Positions 26,223 to 35,697 of a stretch of 64,000 bases of DNA are shown here, in pieces. Location: the NCBI GenBank assembly GCA_023410595.1, contig JAEYPO010000036.1, positions 62,001 through 126,000 on the forward strand, in the 5' to 3' direction. Made by a program: the position numbers and the translations under genes. Each line of letters opens with the position of its first letter. The first letter of the stretch is position 1. Under the pieces are notes generated by a model. That model saw only the letters and a program-made list of their open reading frames with translations. It was not told where the DNA came from and searched no databases. Origin of the DNA: Bacillota bacterium (lineage in GTDB: Bacteria; Bacillota; Clostridia; Christensenellales; SZUA-584).

Positions 26223-27437
26223 TTATTTAAGCACTGCTTTATGGTAGACCTTCTTGCCTTTCTTTATCATCATTTCGCCGCCGGTAAACAGGCCGGCGGT
26301 AACGGGCATGAATTCGTCCGTAACCTTCTCGCCGTTTACGGATATGCCGCCTTGGCTAATAAGTCTTCTCGCTTCGCTTTTTGAAGGCGCGAGCCTGCAC
26401 GCGAGCAGCAGGTCGATAAGCAGCATGTCCGATATGTCGCCTATGGCTGTCTCGGGTATGGAACCGCCTTCCGCGCCGCCTGAGAACAGTGCTTCCGCCG
26501 CGGCTTTGGCCTTGTCTGCTTCCTGTTTGCCGTGCACCTGGCTCGTGACGGCGTAAGCGAGCGCAATTTTAGCGTCGTTTATGCGTTCGTCGCTGTATTT
26601 GCAGAGCTCTCTTATATCATCAACCGGCATGAACGTAAGCAGTTTTAAGCAGTTCTCAACGTCGCCGTCCGCGACATTCCTCCAGTACTGGTAAAACTCG
26701 TACGGAGACGTCTTGGAAGCGTCGAGCCATACCGCGCCTTTCGCCGTCTTGCCCATCTTGCGCCCGTCGCTCGTGAGCAGCAGCGCGAACGTCATGCCGT
26801 AAGCCTCTTTGCGCTCTTTCCTGCGTATGAGGTCGGCGCCCGATAGTATATTAGACCACTGGTCGTCCCCGCCCAGCTGCAGCTTGCAGCCGTAATCCCT
26901 GCTTAAAACAAGGAAGTCGTAAGACTGCATCAGCATGTAGTTGAACTCTAAGAACGTTAGGCCCTTTTCCATGCGCGTCTTATAGCACTCCGCGGTCAGC
27001 ATCTTGTTCACCGAGAAATGCACGCCGACGTCGCGCAGAAAATCAACATAGTTGAGCCCAAGCAGCCAATCAGCGTTGTTTACCATCATCGCCTTGCCTT
27101 CGCCGAAGTCAAGGAAACGGCTTATCTGCTTTTTAAACTTTTCGGCGTTTGCGGATATATCCTCTTTTGTCAGCATCCTGCGCAGGTCGGCACGCCCCGA
27201 AGGGTCTCCCACCATCGTAGTTCCTCCGCCTATTAGAGCTATCGGCCTGTGACCGAAGCGCTGCATGTGCGCCATGGCCATGAGCTGCACATAATGTCCC
27301 ACATGAAGGCTGTCGGCCGTAGGGTCGAAACCTATATAGAACGTCACGCTCTCGCGCCCAAGCATCTCCTTTAGGCCTTCATGCGTGACCTGCTTAACAA
27401 AACCTCGCTCTAAAAGCACATCGTATACGTTTGTCAT
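26223..27437 (-). CDS. tyrS: Tyrosyl-tRNA synthetase
   Basis: 404 residues, class I. Charges tRNA-Tyr. The HIGH motif reads HVGH and the KMSKS motif reads KMGKT, as in the TyrZ-like branch rather than the classical KFGKT type. An S4 RNA-binding domain forms the C-terminus (from about residue 340). The ATG is preceded by GGAAGGGA. No T-box leader was seen in the about 25-nt 5' leader implied by the promoter. Confidence 0.97.
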   Translation of the reverse strand: MTNVYDVLLERGFVKQVTHEGLKEMLGRESVTFYIGFDPTADSLHVGHYVQLMAMAHMQRFGHRPIALIGGGTTMVGDPSGRADLRRMLTKEDISANAEKFKKQISRFLDFGEGKAMMVNNADWLLGLNYVDFLRDVGVHFSVNKMLTAECYKTRMEKGLTFLEFNYMLMQSYDFLVLSRDYGCKLQLGGDDQWSNILSGADLIRRKERKEAYGMTFALLLTSDGRKMGKTAKGAVWLDASKTSPYEFYQYWRNVADGDVENCLKLLTFMPVDDIRELCKYSDERINDAKIALAYAVTSQVHGKQEADKAKAAAEALFSGGAEGGSIPETAIGDISDMLLIDLLLACRLAPSKSEARRLISQGGISVNGEKVTDEFMPVTAGLFTGGEMMIKKGKKVYHKAVLK

Positions 27438-27464
27438 AGTAATTCCCTTCCTTTTCTCTATTGT

Positions 27465-27493
27465 ATTATAACGGCAAACGCCGTATGTGGCAA
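27465..27493 (-). promoter_or_regulatory. Promoter of tyrS
   Basis: TTGCCA (27488-27493) and TATAAT (27465-27470) with a 17-bp spacer, reading left; the leader is only about 25 nt. Confidence 0.65.
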
Positions 27494-27577
27494 ATGCGTT
27501 TTAACGCGGCAAATAGCGGTAAACTATACAATTTAAGTTATAATATAGTCAAATCATGAATAAATGAAAGAAAATAC

Positions 27578-27606
27578 TGGACAATTTGATATATGTTTGA
27601 TATAAT
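27578..27606 (+). promoter_or_regulatory. Candidate spoVG promoter
   Basis: TGGACA (27578-27583) and TATAAT (27601-27606) with a 17-bp spacer, giving a leader of about 300 nt before spoVG. No clear sigma-H promoter was found. The rest of the 470-base gap shows no gene; a weak hairpin GTGGgtttt / aaaatCCAC lies near 27808-27835. Confidence 0.5.
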
Positions 27607-27910
27607 CCGTACATTAAGGGCTTTTATAGTAAATGCACAAATATGGTGACAGGTGTGCACTTTGGAAAAATGCCTCAGCGGTTGGTATTTGAACTTTTAA
27701 CCCGCTTTTCATATTAACAAATATATACTGACTCATTTAAAGCAACTAACTATCTATACTCAGATTCAGTATGTAACTGATGTATTTTTTGTTGTTTATT
27801 GATGTATTGTGGGTTTTCTTGTCGGAAAAATCCACAAAAGAAGGAAAAACTGGTTTCTGTATCGAACTAACAAGCACCACATATCGGTAGTCTATTTAGG
27901 AGGGTTACTT

Positions 27911-28195
27911 ATGGATATCACGGACATTCGTATCAGAAGAATCGAAACGATCGGCAAGCTTAAGGCTGTGGTGTCTGTGACCTTCGATGACATGTTTGCG
28001 ATTCACGACATGAAGATCATTGAAGGACAAAACGGTTATTTCATTGCGATGCCGTCGAGAAGAACATCAAACGGAGAGTATAAGGATATCGCGCATCCTA
28101 TCAACTCTGAAGCCCGCGCGCTGATTCAAAACGCGATACTTGAGAAGTTTGAAAGTTTGCCGGATGACGAAGGATACGCTTCTTTCCAGATGTAA
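27911..28195 (+). CDS. spoVG: SpoVG, RNA-binding regulatory protein
   Basis: 94 residues. The sequence MDITDIRIRR, then KLKAVVSVTFDDMFAIHD and FIAMPSRRTSNGEYKDIAHP, is diagnostic of SpoVG. A small RNA/DNA-binding protein that in Firmicutes affects sporulation, septation and surface genes. The ATG at 27911 follows AGGAGGG; an in-frame TTG lies far upstream and is not used. Monocistronic. Confidence 0.97.
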   Translation: MDITDIRIRRIETIGKLKAVVSVTFDDMFAIHDMKIIEGQNGYFIAMPSRRTSNGEYKDIAHPINSEARALIQNAILEKFESLPDDEGYASFQM

Positions 28196-28252
28196 TTGAT
28201 GCAAATCAGGGGTTGCCGCCCGATTTTAATGCGGGTTTATTGCTTAATGCCT

Positions 28253-29341
28253 TTACTTGATTCTGGCAAATATCATCCTGCCTGCTGCCGTCTGAAGAAC
28301 GCTCGTAACCACAACTGCTAATGGCTTATTCTGTTCGTTCCTGCCGCCTTCTACAACTATCATCGTTCCATCGTCGAGGTAAGCGATTCCCTGACCGGGT
28401 TCTTTGCCTTCTTTTACTATGGTCACTTTCATCTCTTCGCCGGGAAGCACGACGGGTTTAACAGCGTTGGCAAGTTCGTTTATGTTGAGCACTTGAACGT
28501 TTTTTACCGCTGCGACTTTATTGAGATTGTAGTCGTTGGTGACGACGATGCCGTTCATGTCTTTAGCGAGGTAAAGCAGCTTTGAGTCGACGTCCGCCGC
28601 CTCGTCTATTTCTGCATGAACTATTTTAACGGGCAGATCGAGTTCGGTCTGAATGCGTTTTAATACATCAAGGCCCCTTCTGCCCCTGTTCCGTTTCAGG
28701 TCGTCCGAAGAGTCGGCTATGTGACGCAGTTCGTCCAGCACGAATTCGGGGATAATGAGCGCTCCTTCTATTACGCCGGTGTTGCATATATCGAATATAC
28801 GTCCGTCTATAATTACGCTCGTATCGAGTAGCTTTGGCCGCGCGGCTGAAGAGTCCTTAGATTTATCATCCCTGTGCCTTTTGAATATGCTCGACTCGAG
28901 CTCGGGCCTGTGACGCACGAATACGGATATGCCAAGGTATGCGCAGACTATATATGCTACGACTATGACTATGCCAGCTATCCAGTCTATGAGTATAATG
29001 CTGTCTATAAGCCTTGACAGCAGATAGGCGACTAAAAGTCCTAGAATAAGGCCAATAACGGCGGGAAGCACAATATTTGCAGGCAGCTTCGCCAGCCGCT
29101 TATCCGCTTTTTTAGCCGTATTCAAAATGGCGTTTACAATAGGCTTGGAAAGAAAGATAAAGAGTAACCCGGACGCGACGCCTGCCGCTATATATATCAA
29201 AAAAGCGTATTGCGCGAGCGCAGTATACGCGTTTACGATATTTAAAGCATGCAGTAATTCAAAAACAAGTGCGGTAATGCCCGGGCCGATAAACAGGCCT
29301 ACTAAAATGATAAAAAGGCGTGCGATTTTTCTTCCCATCAT
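28253..29341 (-). CDS. Membrane PIN/TRAM domain protein (YacL family)
   Basis: 362 residues. Four N-terminal TM segments (to about residue 140), then a PIN-like ribonuclease domain with its acidic residues (LLDTSVIIDGR, EFVLDEL, VTNDYNLNK) and a C-terminal TRAM domain (from about 300). Matches the YacL family. A membrane-bound nuclease role is inferred from the fold. Two consecutive ATGs (29341, 29338) are both near the GAGGTG site. In other Firmicutes YacL genes neighbour carD, as here. Confidence 0.93.
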   Translation of the reverse strand: MMGRKIARLFIILVGLFIGPGITALVFELLHALNIVNAYTALAQYAFLIYIAAGVASGLLFIFLSKPIVNAILNTAKKADKRLAKLPANIVLPAVIGLILGLLVAYLLSRLIDSIILIDWIAGIVIVVAYIVCAYLGISVFVRHRPELESSIFKRHRDDKSKDSSAARPKLLDTSVIIDGRIFDICNTGVIEGALIIPEFVLDELRHIADSSDDLKRNRGRRGLDVLKRIQTELDLPVKIVHAEIDEAADVDSKLLYLAKDMNGIVVTNDYNLNKVAAVKNVQVLNINELANAVKPVVLPGEEMKVTIVKEGKEPGQGIAYLDDGTMIVVEGGRNEQNKPLAVVVTSVLQTAAGRMIFARIK

Positions 29342-29395
29342 TCACCTCTGTATTACGATTTGGGGAGTACGTGTTGCCTTAAAGACTATAGTTAA

Positions 29396-29872
29396 TTAAA
29401 GCATCTGAGTGATTATTTTTTTAACTTCCTCGTCCTTTTTGTTGCTGGCAAGAGCAAGCTCTGACACGAGTATCTGCATCGAAGTGCCGAGCATCTTTTT
29501 TTCACTTGACGAAAGGCTTTTTCTTACCTCGCGTTTCAAGAGGCTTTTTATAACATTAGCTATCTCAAAGACATTGCCGGATTTCATTTTTTCAAGATTT
29601 TCGCGGTTGCGGCGGTTCCAGTTAGAGGACTCTTCGGAATCGCCCGAATCTTTAAAGGATTCTATGACCCTGTTGTATTCGTCGCGCGATATTATCTTGC
29701 GAAGCCCTGCTCTTTCCGCGCTCTCTACAGGCACGTTGACCTTAATATCGCCCTCCGAAAACTTGAGGACATAATAGCTTCTCTTCTCATCCAAAAAGTT
29801 TTTTTCCTGAATGCATTCGATATAGCCTGCGCCGTGCATCGGATATGAAATTTTGTCACCCTCCTTAAACAT
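29396..29872 (-). CDS. CarD/CdnL family transcription regulator
   Basis: 158 residues. The N-terminal Tudor-like RNA-polymerase-interaction domain (MFKEGDKISYPMHGAGYIE) is followed by a helical DNA-binding domain. CarD/CdnL proteins bind the RNA polymerase beta subunit and stabilise open promoter complexes. The ATG at 29872 is chosen for its GGGAGG and because the domain starts there. It is followed directly by the YacL-like gene on the same strand. Confidence 0.93.
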   Translation of the reverse strand: MFKEGDKISYPMHGAGYIECIQEKNFLDEKRSYYVLKFSEGDIKVNVPVESAERAGLRKIISRDEYNRVIESFKDSGDSEESSNWNRRNRENLEKMKSGNVFEIANVIKSLLKREVRKSLSSSEKKMLGTSMQILVSELALASNKKDEEVKKIITQML

Positions 29873-30106
29873 CGAAGCCTCCCTACAATATATGATATAG
29901 CAGGTAGTGGGCTTTGTCAAATGAACGAACGGTAAACGTTAGCCTCTTCGCACCATCAATTAACAGCAAGCATATGTAATAGTATATATGTATAAGCATA
30001 GGAAAATCCAAAAAACAATATACAATTTGAAGCGATTTTCAGTTAATTAAATAGTGTTTTTGGGGCAGAAAGGAGGGGGTCAGATACGAACAACAGTTAC
30101 GACGGA

Positions 30107-30538
30107 TTGTCGGCAATCGCGGAGTTAAGGGGCGGCTTGAGCGCCCCGCAGCTGAATGGCGTCGTTTGGTTTCACGACACAGAGGAAGGAGTAAGAGTGG
30201 ACGCGTATGTCTCGGGGCTGCCGCCTAGCGATACGGGCTTTTACGGGTTCCATATACATGAAAACGGTAGCTGCTCGCGGCCAGATTTTTCGGACGCCGG
30301 CGGACACTATAACCCAGGGCATACAGCTCATCCCATGCACGCGGGGGATTTTCCCATGCTGATGGGGACGCGCCAAGGCAAAGCGTGGCTTTCGTTCATC
30401 ACGCAGAGGTTTACCGTAAAGGACATCATAGGGCGCTCTGTTATAATCCACGAGTCGCGCGACGACTATACGTCCCAGCCGGCCGGGGACGCGGGAAAGC
30501 GTGCGGGCTGCGGCGTTATTCGCGAAATGCATGTGTAA
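30107..30538 (+). CDS. Cu/Zn superoxide dismutase-like protein, start codon unclear
   Basis: 143 residues from TTG 30107. All metal ligands of Cu/Zn SOD can be placed: GFHIHENG (two Cu His), the GGHYNPG and HPMHAGDF region (bridging and Zn His, Asp), and VIIHES (Cu His). The disulfide pair is in NGSC and GCGVI, and the active-site Arg in GKRAGCG. There is no signal peptide, so it may be cytoplasmic. The strong site AAGGAGGGGG at 30070-30079 is about 27 bases from the TTG but correctly spaced for an in-frame ACG at 30086 (TNNSYDGLSAIAEL), so the true N-terminus is uncertain. Confidence 0.85.
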   Translation: MSAIAELRGGLSAPQLNGVVWFHDTEEGVRVDAYVSGLPPSDTGFYGFHIHENGSCSRPDFSDAGGHYNPGHTAHPMHAGDFPMLMGTRQGKAWLSFITQRFTVKDIIGRSVIIHESRDDYTSQPAGDAGKRAGCGVIREMHV

Positions 30539-30565
30539 TACGAGATAATCAAGCTAACGCTTTAC

Positions 30566-30594
30566 GCTGCGCCGGCAACAGGCGCAGCTTTCTT
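30566..30594 (+). terminator. Terminator after the SOD-like gene
   Basis: GCTGCGCC / GGCGCAGC stem, then TTTCTTTAT. Confidence 0.75.
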
Positions 30595-30719
30595 TATGGG
30601 GCGCAAATCAAAAGCTTTCCGGGCGGTAGTTTTGTTTTACATATATTTATATATCATTTACAAACTTATGGGGTTAACTTTACATTAAATATGATACAAT
30701 CATTAAAGAGGTGATTCAA

Positions 30720-31160
30720 ATGGCGGTATTTGAGGCGGTCTCTCTCGCCATGAGGTATTGGTTTCTCGCGGCGGCGGCGATTGTACTGCTCAGCGTTACG
30801 GGCATATCTATAAAGGAATACAGGGAGAAACGTATGGTACTTAGCGTTGCCCAAAGCAGTATCGGGTATATTCATGTCGTTTCGGGCCCCGAAGATATAT
30901 TCAATGCAAACATACAGCTGATGCGCGAAAATACTATAGGCAAGGCGAGGAACGCCGACATCGTTATGAAAGACCCAAGCATAATGAAAGCGCATTCCCA
31001 GGTATACAGCTCGGACGGAGACGTGTATGTAAACAGGCTGGGTAAGGGAGAAGTCACCGTTAACGGCGCAGCCGTCACGTCGCCTGTTAAGATTACGACG
31101 GGGGACATAATCTGTTTCGGGAACATTGTGACAAGGCTGCACCTGAAAGAGGAAGACTGA
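30720..31160 (+). CDS. Membrane-anchored FHA domain protein
   Basis: 146 residues: an N-terminal TM segment (about 12-33) and a C-terminal forkhead-associated domain (about 60-140), with TIGKARNADIVMKDPSIMKAHSQV as its phosphothreonine-binding core. The ATG at 30720 follows GAGGTG; an upstream in-frame GTG is less likely. It opens an operon with an FtsW/RodA-like protein and a penicillin-binding protein. In clostridia this trio suggests that phosphorylation by a PASTA kinase is read out at the wall-synthesis machinery; that link is inference. Confidence 0.88.
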   Translation: MAVFEAVSLAMRYWFLAAAAIVLLSVTGISIKEYREKRMVLSVAQSSIGYIHVVSGPEDIFNANIQLMRENTIGKARNADIVMKDPSIMKAHSQVYSSDGDVYVNRLGKGEVTVNGAAVTSPVKITTGDIICFGNIVTRLHLKEED

Positions 31161-32410
31161 TGGTACTCGAGAGAAAAGGGGCGGGGGCGCTCCTCGTATT
31201 TACGATATTGTTCCTGCTGTCCGGCTGCGGGCTGCTCGCGTTTAAAGACGGCGTGTTTAACGCCGACGTTTTGGCGCTCGGCGCGGGGGCTTCGCTGCTT
31301 GAACTGCTCGCGTACAACCTTATGGCGATAATCTTCCGTCACGTGGACAGGATAACGCTCGTCATCTGCCTGTTCTTAACGAGCGTGGGGCTAGTGATGC
31401 TCTCGCGGCTCAACGTGGAGGAAGCGGTGCAGCAGCTCATATGGCTCTCCATAGGCTGCGCCGCGCTGTTTGTCGCGGTAGCCGTGATAAAGAGCTCGCA
31501 TAACTTTGGAAAGCTCAATTACATATTCATGGGGCTGTCATTCGGGCTGCTCGTGTTTACGTTCCTGTTCGCGTCCCCGGTGGGCGGCGCTAAGAACTGG
31601 GTTAAACTGGGCCCGGTGTCTTTCCAGCCCAGCGAGATAGCCAAAGTGCTGTTCATAATAGCTTCGGCTTACTTTTTCGCGGAAAAGAGGAAGCGCTTTG
31701 CCTCCGCTGTCTATGCGGTATACGTAGGGCTCTGCGTAATAGTGCTTGTTCTGTCCAACGATTTGGGAGGCGCGCTGCTGTTCGCGGGCACTTTCCTCGT
31801 GATGTTCTTCGCAGGCACGGGCAGGACGCTGCTCACGTTTGCGGGGCTGGGCGTCGCGGGAGCGGGCGCGGTGGCAAGCTATTTCGTTATTCCGCACGTT
31901 AAGGCAAGAGTCGTATTATGGCAGGACCCGTGGGCGCATTATACTACAAAAGGCTACCAAATAGTGCAGGGGCTCATCGCGATAGCGGCGGGCGGCGCGT
32001 TCGGCGCGGGGCTGGGCCTTGGATACCCTGAAGCCGTGCCTGTCAACGCGAGCGACTTCATATTCGCGGCGCTGTGCGAGGAATTCGGTATAATCTTCGG
32101 CATAATCATAATACTGTTATATCTCGCTTTCATAATACGCGGCATGCTGATAGCTTTAAGCGCCAGCAGCAGATTCCACGCGCTGCTTGTGTTCGGCGCG
32201 ACTTGCATGCTGTCGCTGCAGTGTTTCATAATAATAGGCGGCGTAATAAAGCTGATACCGCTTACCGGCATCACGCTTCCGTTTGTAAGCGCGGGAGGCA
32301 GCTCGCTCATAGCGTGCTTCGGCCTTGTGGGCATGATAGAGGGCGTCGCCGTCAAAAATGGAGAGCGCGACGAGCGAAAGATAACGGCGGCCGGAGGCGA
32401 GGTGCTATGA
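31160..32410 (+). CDS. FtsW/RodA/SpoVE family peptidoglycan glycosyltransferase
   Basis: 416 residues, about eleven TM segments. SEDS-family lipid II polymerase of elongation or division. Typical motifs include GGAKNWVKLGPVSFQPSEIAK split across a loop and the C-terminal LPLTGITLPFVSAGGSS region (here IPLTGITLPFVSAGGSS). The start overlaps the FHA stop by one base and the stop overlaps the PBP start by 4 bases, so FHA, polymerase and transpeptidase are coupled. RodA versus FtsW cannot be decided from this alone. Confidence 0.93.
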   Translation: MVLERKGAGALLVFTILFLLSGCGLLAFKDGVFNADVLALGAGASLLELLAYNLMAIIFRHVDRITLVICLFLTSVGLVMLSRLNVEEAVQQLIWLSIGCAALFVAVAVIKSSHNFGKLNYIFMGLSFGLLVFTFLFASPVGGAKNWVKLGPVSFQPSEIAKVLFIIASAYFFAEKRKRFASAVYAVYVGLCVIVLVLSNDLGGALLFAGTFLVMFFAGTGRTLLTFAGLGVAGAGAVASYFVIPHVKARVVLWQDPWAHYTTKGYQIVQGLIAIAAGGAFGAGLGLGYPEAVPVNASDFIFAALCEEFGIIFGIIIILLYLAFIIRGMLIALSASSRFHALLVFGATCMLSLQCFIIIGGVIKLIPLTGITLPFVSAGGSSLIACFGLVGMIEGVAVKNGERDERKITAAGGEVL

Positions 32411-33801
32411 AGAGACCCAAGAAGAACGTGCTGCGCAGAAATATAACGGCGCTGCTCATAGTATTCATAATCATGTTTTCCGGACTCATCGTATACTTAG
32501 GATATGTAAACGTCGTGTTCGGCGAGCGCTGGTTCGCTACGCCTTACAATCCGCGCATACAGAATATGAAGACGAACGTTGCGGCGGGCGATATACTGGA
32601 CAGGACGGGGCGCAAGCTGCTTTTTACCAAGGACGGCAAACGCGAATACATCGGCGGCAAGGGGTTGCGCGAATCCATAGCGCACATACTGGGCGACGAA
32701 TACGGGCTTTCTTACGGCGCGCAGACTATATATTCTAAATATCTCTACGGCCAGGGGCTCGATACAATAACGCAGATAACGCAGCTGCTTTCAGGTGAAG
32801 AGCGAAGGGGCGGCGACGTGAAGCTGACCATAGACTCAAAGCTCTGCGATACGGCTATGGACGCGCTGGGTGGCCATGACGGAGCAGTAGTCGTTATGAA
32901 CTACAAGACGGGCGAGGTAATCGCCAGCGTGTCGTCTCCGTCGTTCGACCCGGCGGACATGAAGGAGTTCCAGGAGGGCGGCGGCACCAGCGAACTCGTA
33001 AACAGAGCGTTTTCAGGGCTGTACGCTCCGGGCAGCACTTTTAAGCTGATAACCGCCGCGGCGCTTATTGAGAGCGGCAACGAAGGCTTTAAGACGACGT
33101 GCGCGGGCGGCACGGATATAGGCGGCAAAAGGATAGCGTGCACCGGCGAGCACGGCGACGTTGACTTAGAGAGCGCGCTCGTGCACTCATGCAACGTATA
33201 TTTCGCGGAAGCGGCCGTGGCTATGGGCAAGGGAGCGCTTGCGGCCGAGGCGGAGAAGTTCCTCTATAACAGGAAGATAATGTTTGGCGACGTCGTAATG
33301 AAAGACAGCGTATATGAATCGGGCAGCGGCGACAACGATCTCGCATGGTCGGCCGTCGGCCAGTACCACGACCTCATAACGCCGCTTCAGTCTTGTATGA
33401 TAGCGGCGTGCATAGCTAACGACGGCGTGATGATGGAGCCTAAGCTGCTGCTGGGCGTCTCAAACGGAGGGACGGCGTCATACAGCCTTACTCCCAGCGT
33501 CGCGGTGACGCCGCTTGATAATACGGATAAGCTTAAGAGCATGATGGTAAACGTCGTGAAGAGCGGCACGGGCAGGAAGGCGAGAATAAAGGGCGTTACG
33601 GTAGCGGGCAAGACGGGCACCGCGCAGGTGCAGCTTGAAAACGGCGAAGTCGGCGAAAACGCGTGGTTCGTCGGATTCATAGAGGACGACGAGCACCCGG
33701 CAGCCATTGCGGTCGTGATGGAGAGGGCGGGAGCGGGAAGCTCTAACGCCGCGCCCGCAGCGAAGACCGTGCTCAGCAAGGCCATAGACCTCGGGTACTG
33801 A
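32407..33801 (+). CDS. Class B penicillin-binding protein (transpeptidase)
   Basis: 464 residues. N-terminal membrane anchor (about 12-34), a short dimerisation/pedestal domain and the transpeptidase domain. Active-site motifs are intact: SxxK in APGSTFKLI, SxN in HSCNVYF and KTG in VAGKTGTAQ. It is shorter than PBP2/PBP3 of model bacteria, as is usual for the PbpA-like group next to FtsW/RodA genes. The ATG at 32407 overlaps the polymerase stop; the reading frame is open further upstream but only inside that gene. Confidence 0.93.
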   Translation: MKRPKKNVLRRNITALLIVFIIMFSGLIVYLGYVNVVFGERWFATPYNPRIQNMKTNVAAGDILDRTGRKLLFTKDGKREYIGGKGLRESIAHILGDEYGLSYGAQTIYSKYLYGQGLDTITQITQLLSGEERRGGDVKLTIDSKLCDTAMDALGGHDGAVVVMNYKTGEVIASVSSPSFDPADMKEFQEGGGTSELVNRAFSGLYAPGSTFKLITAAALIESGNEGFKTTCAGGTDIGGKRIACTGEHGDVDLESALVHSCNVYFAEAAVAMGKGALAAEAEKFLYNRKIMFGDVVMKDSVYESGSGDNDLAWSAVGQYHDLITPLQSCMIAACIANDGVMMEPKLLLGVSNGGTASYSLTPSVAVTPLDNTDKLKSMMVNVVKSGTGRKARIKGVTVAGKTGTAQVQLENGEVGENAWFVGFIEDDEHPAAIAVVMERAGAGSSNAAPAAKTVLSKAIDLGY

Positions 33802-33802
33802 C

Positions 33803-35635
33803 ATGAATGAAGTAATACAGGACAAGCTTAAGAACCTTCCCAAGACGCCCGGCGTTTACATGATGAAGGACTCATCGGGCAAGGTCATATACGTTGGTAA
33901 GGCGGTCGCGCTCAAAAACAGGGTAAGCCAGTATTTCCGCAGCTTGAACAGAAAAGATCCCAAAACCGCCGCCATGGTCTCGGAAGTCGCGGATTTTGAG
34001 TATATATTGTGCGGTACGGAGATAGAGGCGCTCATACTCGAATGCAACATGATAAAGCGCTACAGCCCGTACTACAACATAATGCTGCGTGATGATAAGC
34101 ATTATCCGTACATAAGAATAGATTATAACGAGAGATTTCCGCGCGTATGCGTTACAAGGCGCGTCAAGAACGACGGCGCAAAATATTACGGGCCTTATAT
34201 AGCGTCGCATATACTGCACGACATACTCGACACCGTTACTAAGATGTTCCCTATACGCACGTGCAAAAAGGACATAACGGGAACGGAGAAGTCAAGGCCG
34301 TGCCTAAACTACGAGATGGGCAGATGCCTCGCGCCGTGCGCCGGGAAAGTCTCGGAGTATGAATACAAGCGAATGGTGGACGAAATAGCCGATTTTCTCT
34401 CGGGGCGCTATAAGGGGCTGGAAAAGCAGCTCGAGGAGGAGATGACTGATGCCTCCCGTAAAATGGAGTACGAGAAAGCGGCGGTGATACGCGACAGGAT
34501 AAGGTGGCTGCACACGCTGTTTGAAAAGCAGAAGGCGGGATTTCCCGACCTCAATGATAAGGACGTTTTTGCCGTTTACGAGCAGGGCGACGAGGCTGTC
34601 GTGCAGATGTTTCTCGTGCGCAAGGGCGAGCTTAACTATATGGAGCGGTATTTCATGAAGTGCGCGGGCGAAGGGGAGAGCGACGTGCTCTCATATCTCA
34701 TAAAGCAGTATTATTCGTCCGTGAGCGGCATAGCGAAACAGGTCTACGTTAACGTCGAGCCGGGGGAAAAAGAGCTCATAGAGCGGTGGCTGACGGAGAA
34801 GCGCGGGAGCAAGGTACAGCTGCATGTGCCCGAAAAGGGCGACAACAAGAAGCTTGTCGATATGGCGCTCTCCAACGCTAAGGAGGCGCTTACGCGAAGG
34901 CTCACAAGAGCCCAGCGCGAATACGACGCTACGGAAGGCGCGCTTTTAGAGCTGAAAGAGGCGCTCGGCATGGAGAGCGACATAAACCGCATGGAGTGCT
35001 ACGATATATCCAATATACAGGGCACGGACTCCGTGGCGTCTATGGTCGTTTTTACGGACGGGAAACCAAACAAGAGAGAATACCGGCGTTTCAAGATAAA
35101 GACGGTAGAGGGTGCGGACGATTTCGCTTCTATGAACGAGGTGCTGACTAGAAGGCTTAAACGCGGTCTGCAGCAGTCGGAAGGGTTTGAGACCATGCCG
35201 ACGCTCATCGTCGTGGACGGCGGTAAGGGGCAGCTTCACGCGGCGTACGACGCGCTTGCATCGCTGGGCCTCGAGGATATGCCGCTGATAAGCCTTGCGA
35301 AGAGGGAAGAAGAAGTGTTCGTACCGGGCAGCAGCGACCCTATAATATTGGACAGAGACAGCAACGCGCTGCGGCTTTTAACGCGCATAAGAGACGAGGC
35401 GCACAGGTTCGCCATAACGTACCACCGCGGGCTGCGGCTTAAAAAGGTGGAGGATTCCGTGCTGCTGAAGATACCGTATGTGGGCGAGGCGCGGGCGAAG
35501 GCGCTGCTGCGGCACTTTGAGACTGTAGGGGACATAAGGGAAGCGGGGTTTGACGACATAGTGAGCGTTGAGGGCATGGACGTGCGCTCTGCAAGGGCGG
35601 TCGTGGAATACTTCGAAGCTGACCGTGACGAATAG
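33803..35635 (+). CDS. uvrC: Excinuclease ABC subunit C
   Basis: 610 residues, normal length. Makes the two incisions of nucleotide excision repair. Order: GIY-YIG domain (GVYMMKDSSGKVIYVGKA), the cysteine region (CLNYEMGRCLAPCAG), the UVR domain that binds UvrB (about 205-240), the RNase-H-like 5' nuclease (YDISNIQGTDSVASMV, VDGGKGQL) and C-terminal helix-hairpin-helix motifs. The start is 1 base after the PBP stop. Confidence 0.97.
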   Translation: MNEVIQDKLKNLPKTPGVYMMKDSSGKVIYVGKAVALKNRVSQYFRSLNRKDPKTAAMVSEVADFEYILCGTEIEALILECNMIKRYSPYYNIMLRDDKHYPYIRIDYNERFPRVCVTRRVKNDGAKYYGPYIASHILHDILDTVTKMFPIRTCKKDITGTEKSRPCLNYEMGRCLAPCAGKVSEYEYKRMVDEIADFLSGRYKGLEKQLEEEMTDASRKMEYEKAAVIRDRIRWLHTLFEKQKAGFPDLNDKDVFAVYEQGDEAVVQMFLVRKGELNYMERYFMKCAGEGESDVLSYLIKQYYSSVSGIAKQVYVNVEPGEKELIERWLTEKRGSKVQLHVPEKGDNKKLVDMALSNAKEALTRRLTRAQREYDATEGALLELKEALGMESDINRMECYDISNIQGTDSVASMVVFTDGKPNKREYRRFKIKTVEGADDFASMNEVLTRRLKRGLQQSEGFETMPTLIVVDGGKGQLHAAYDALASLGLEDMPLISLAKREEEVFVPGSSDPIILDRDSNALRLLTRIRDEAHRFAITYHRGLRLKKVEDSVLLKIPYVGEARAKALLRHFETVGDIREAGFDDIVSVEGMDVRSARAVVEYFEADRDE

Positions 35636-35697
35636 CTTATATGTTGTAAATTGGCTTACCGTATTGTAGACTGTTATTGTAAAATTTCGGGGGATAT

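Noticed and set aside
27438..27500. T-box leader for tyrS
   Set aside because: The predicted promoter leaves only about 25 nt before the start, and no T-box sequence is seen further upstream.
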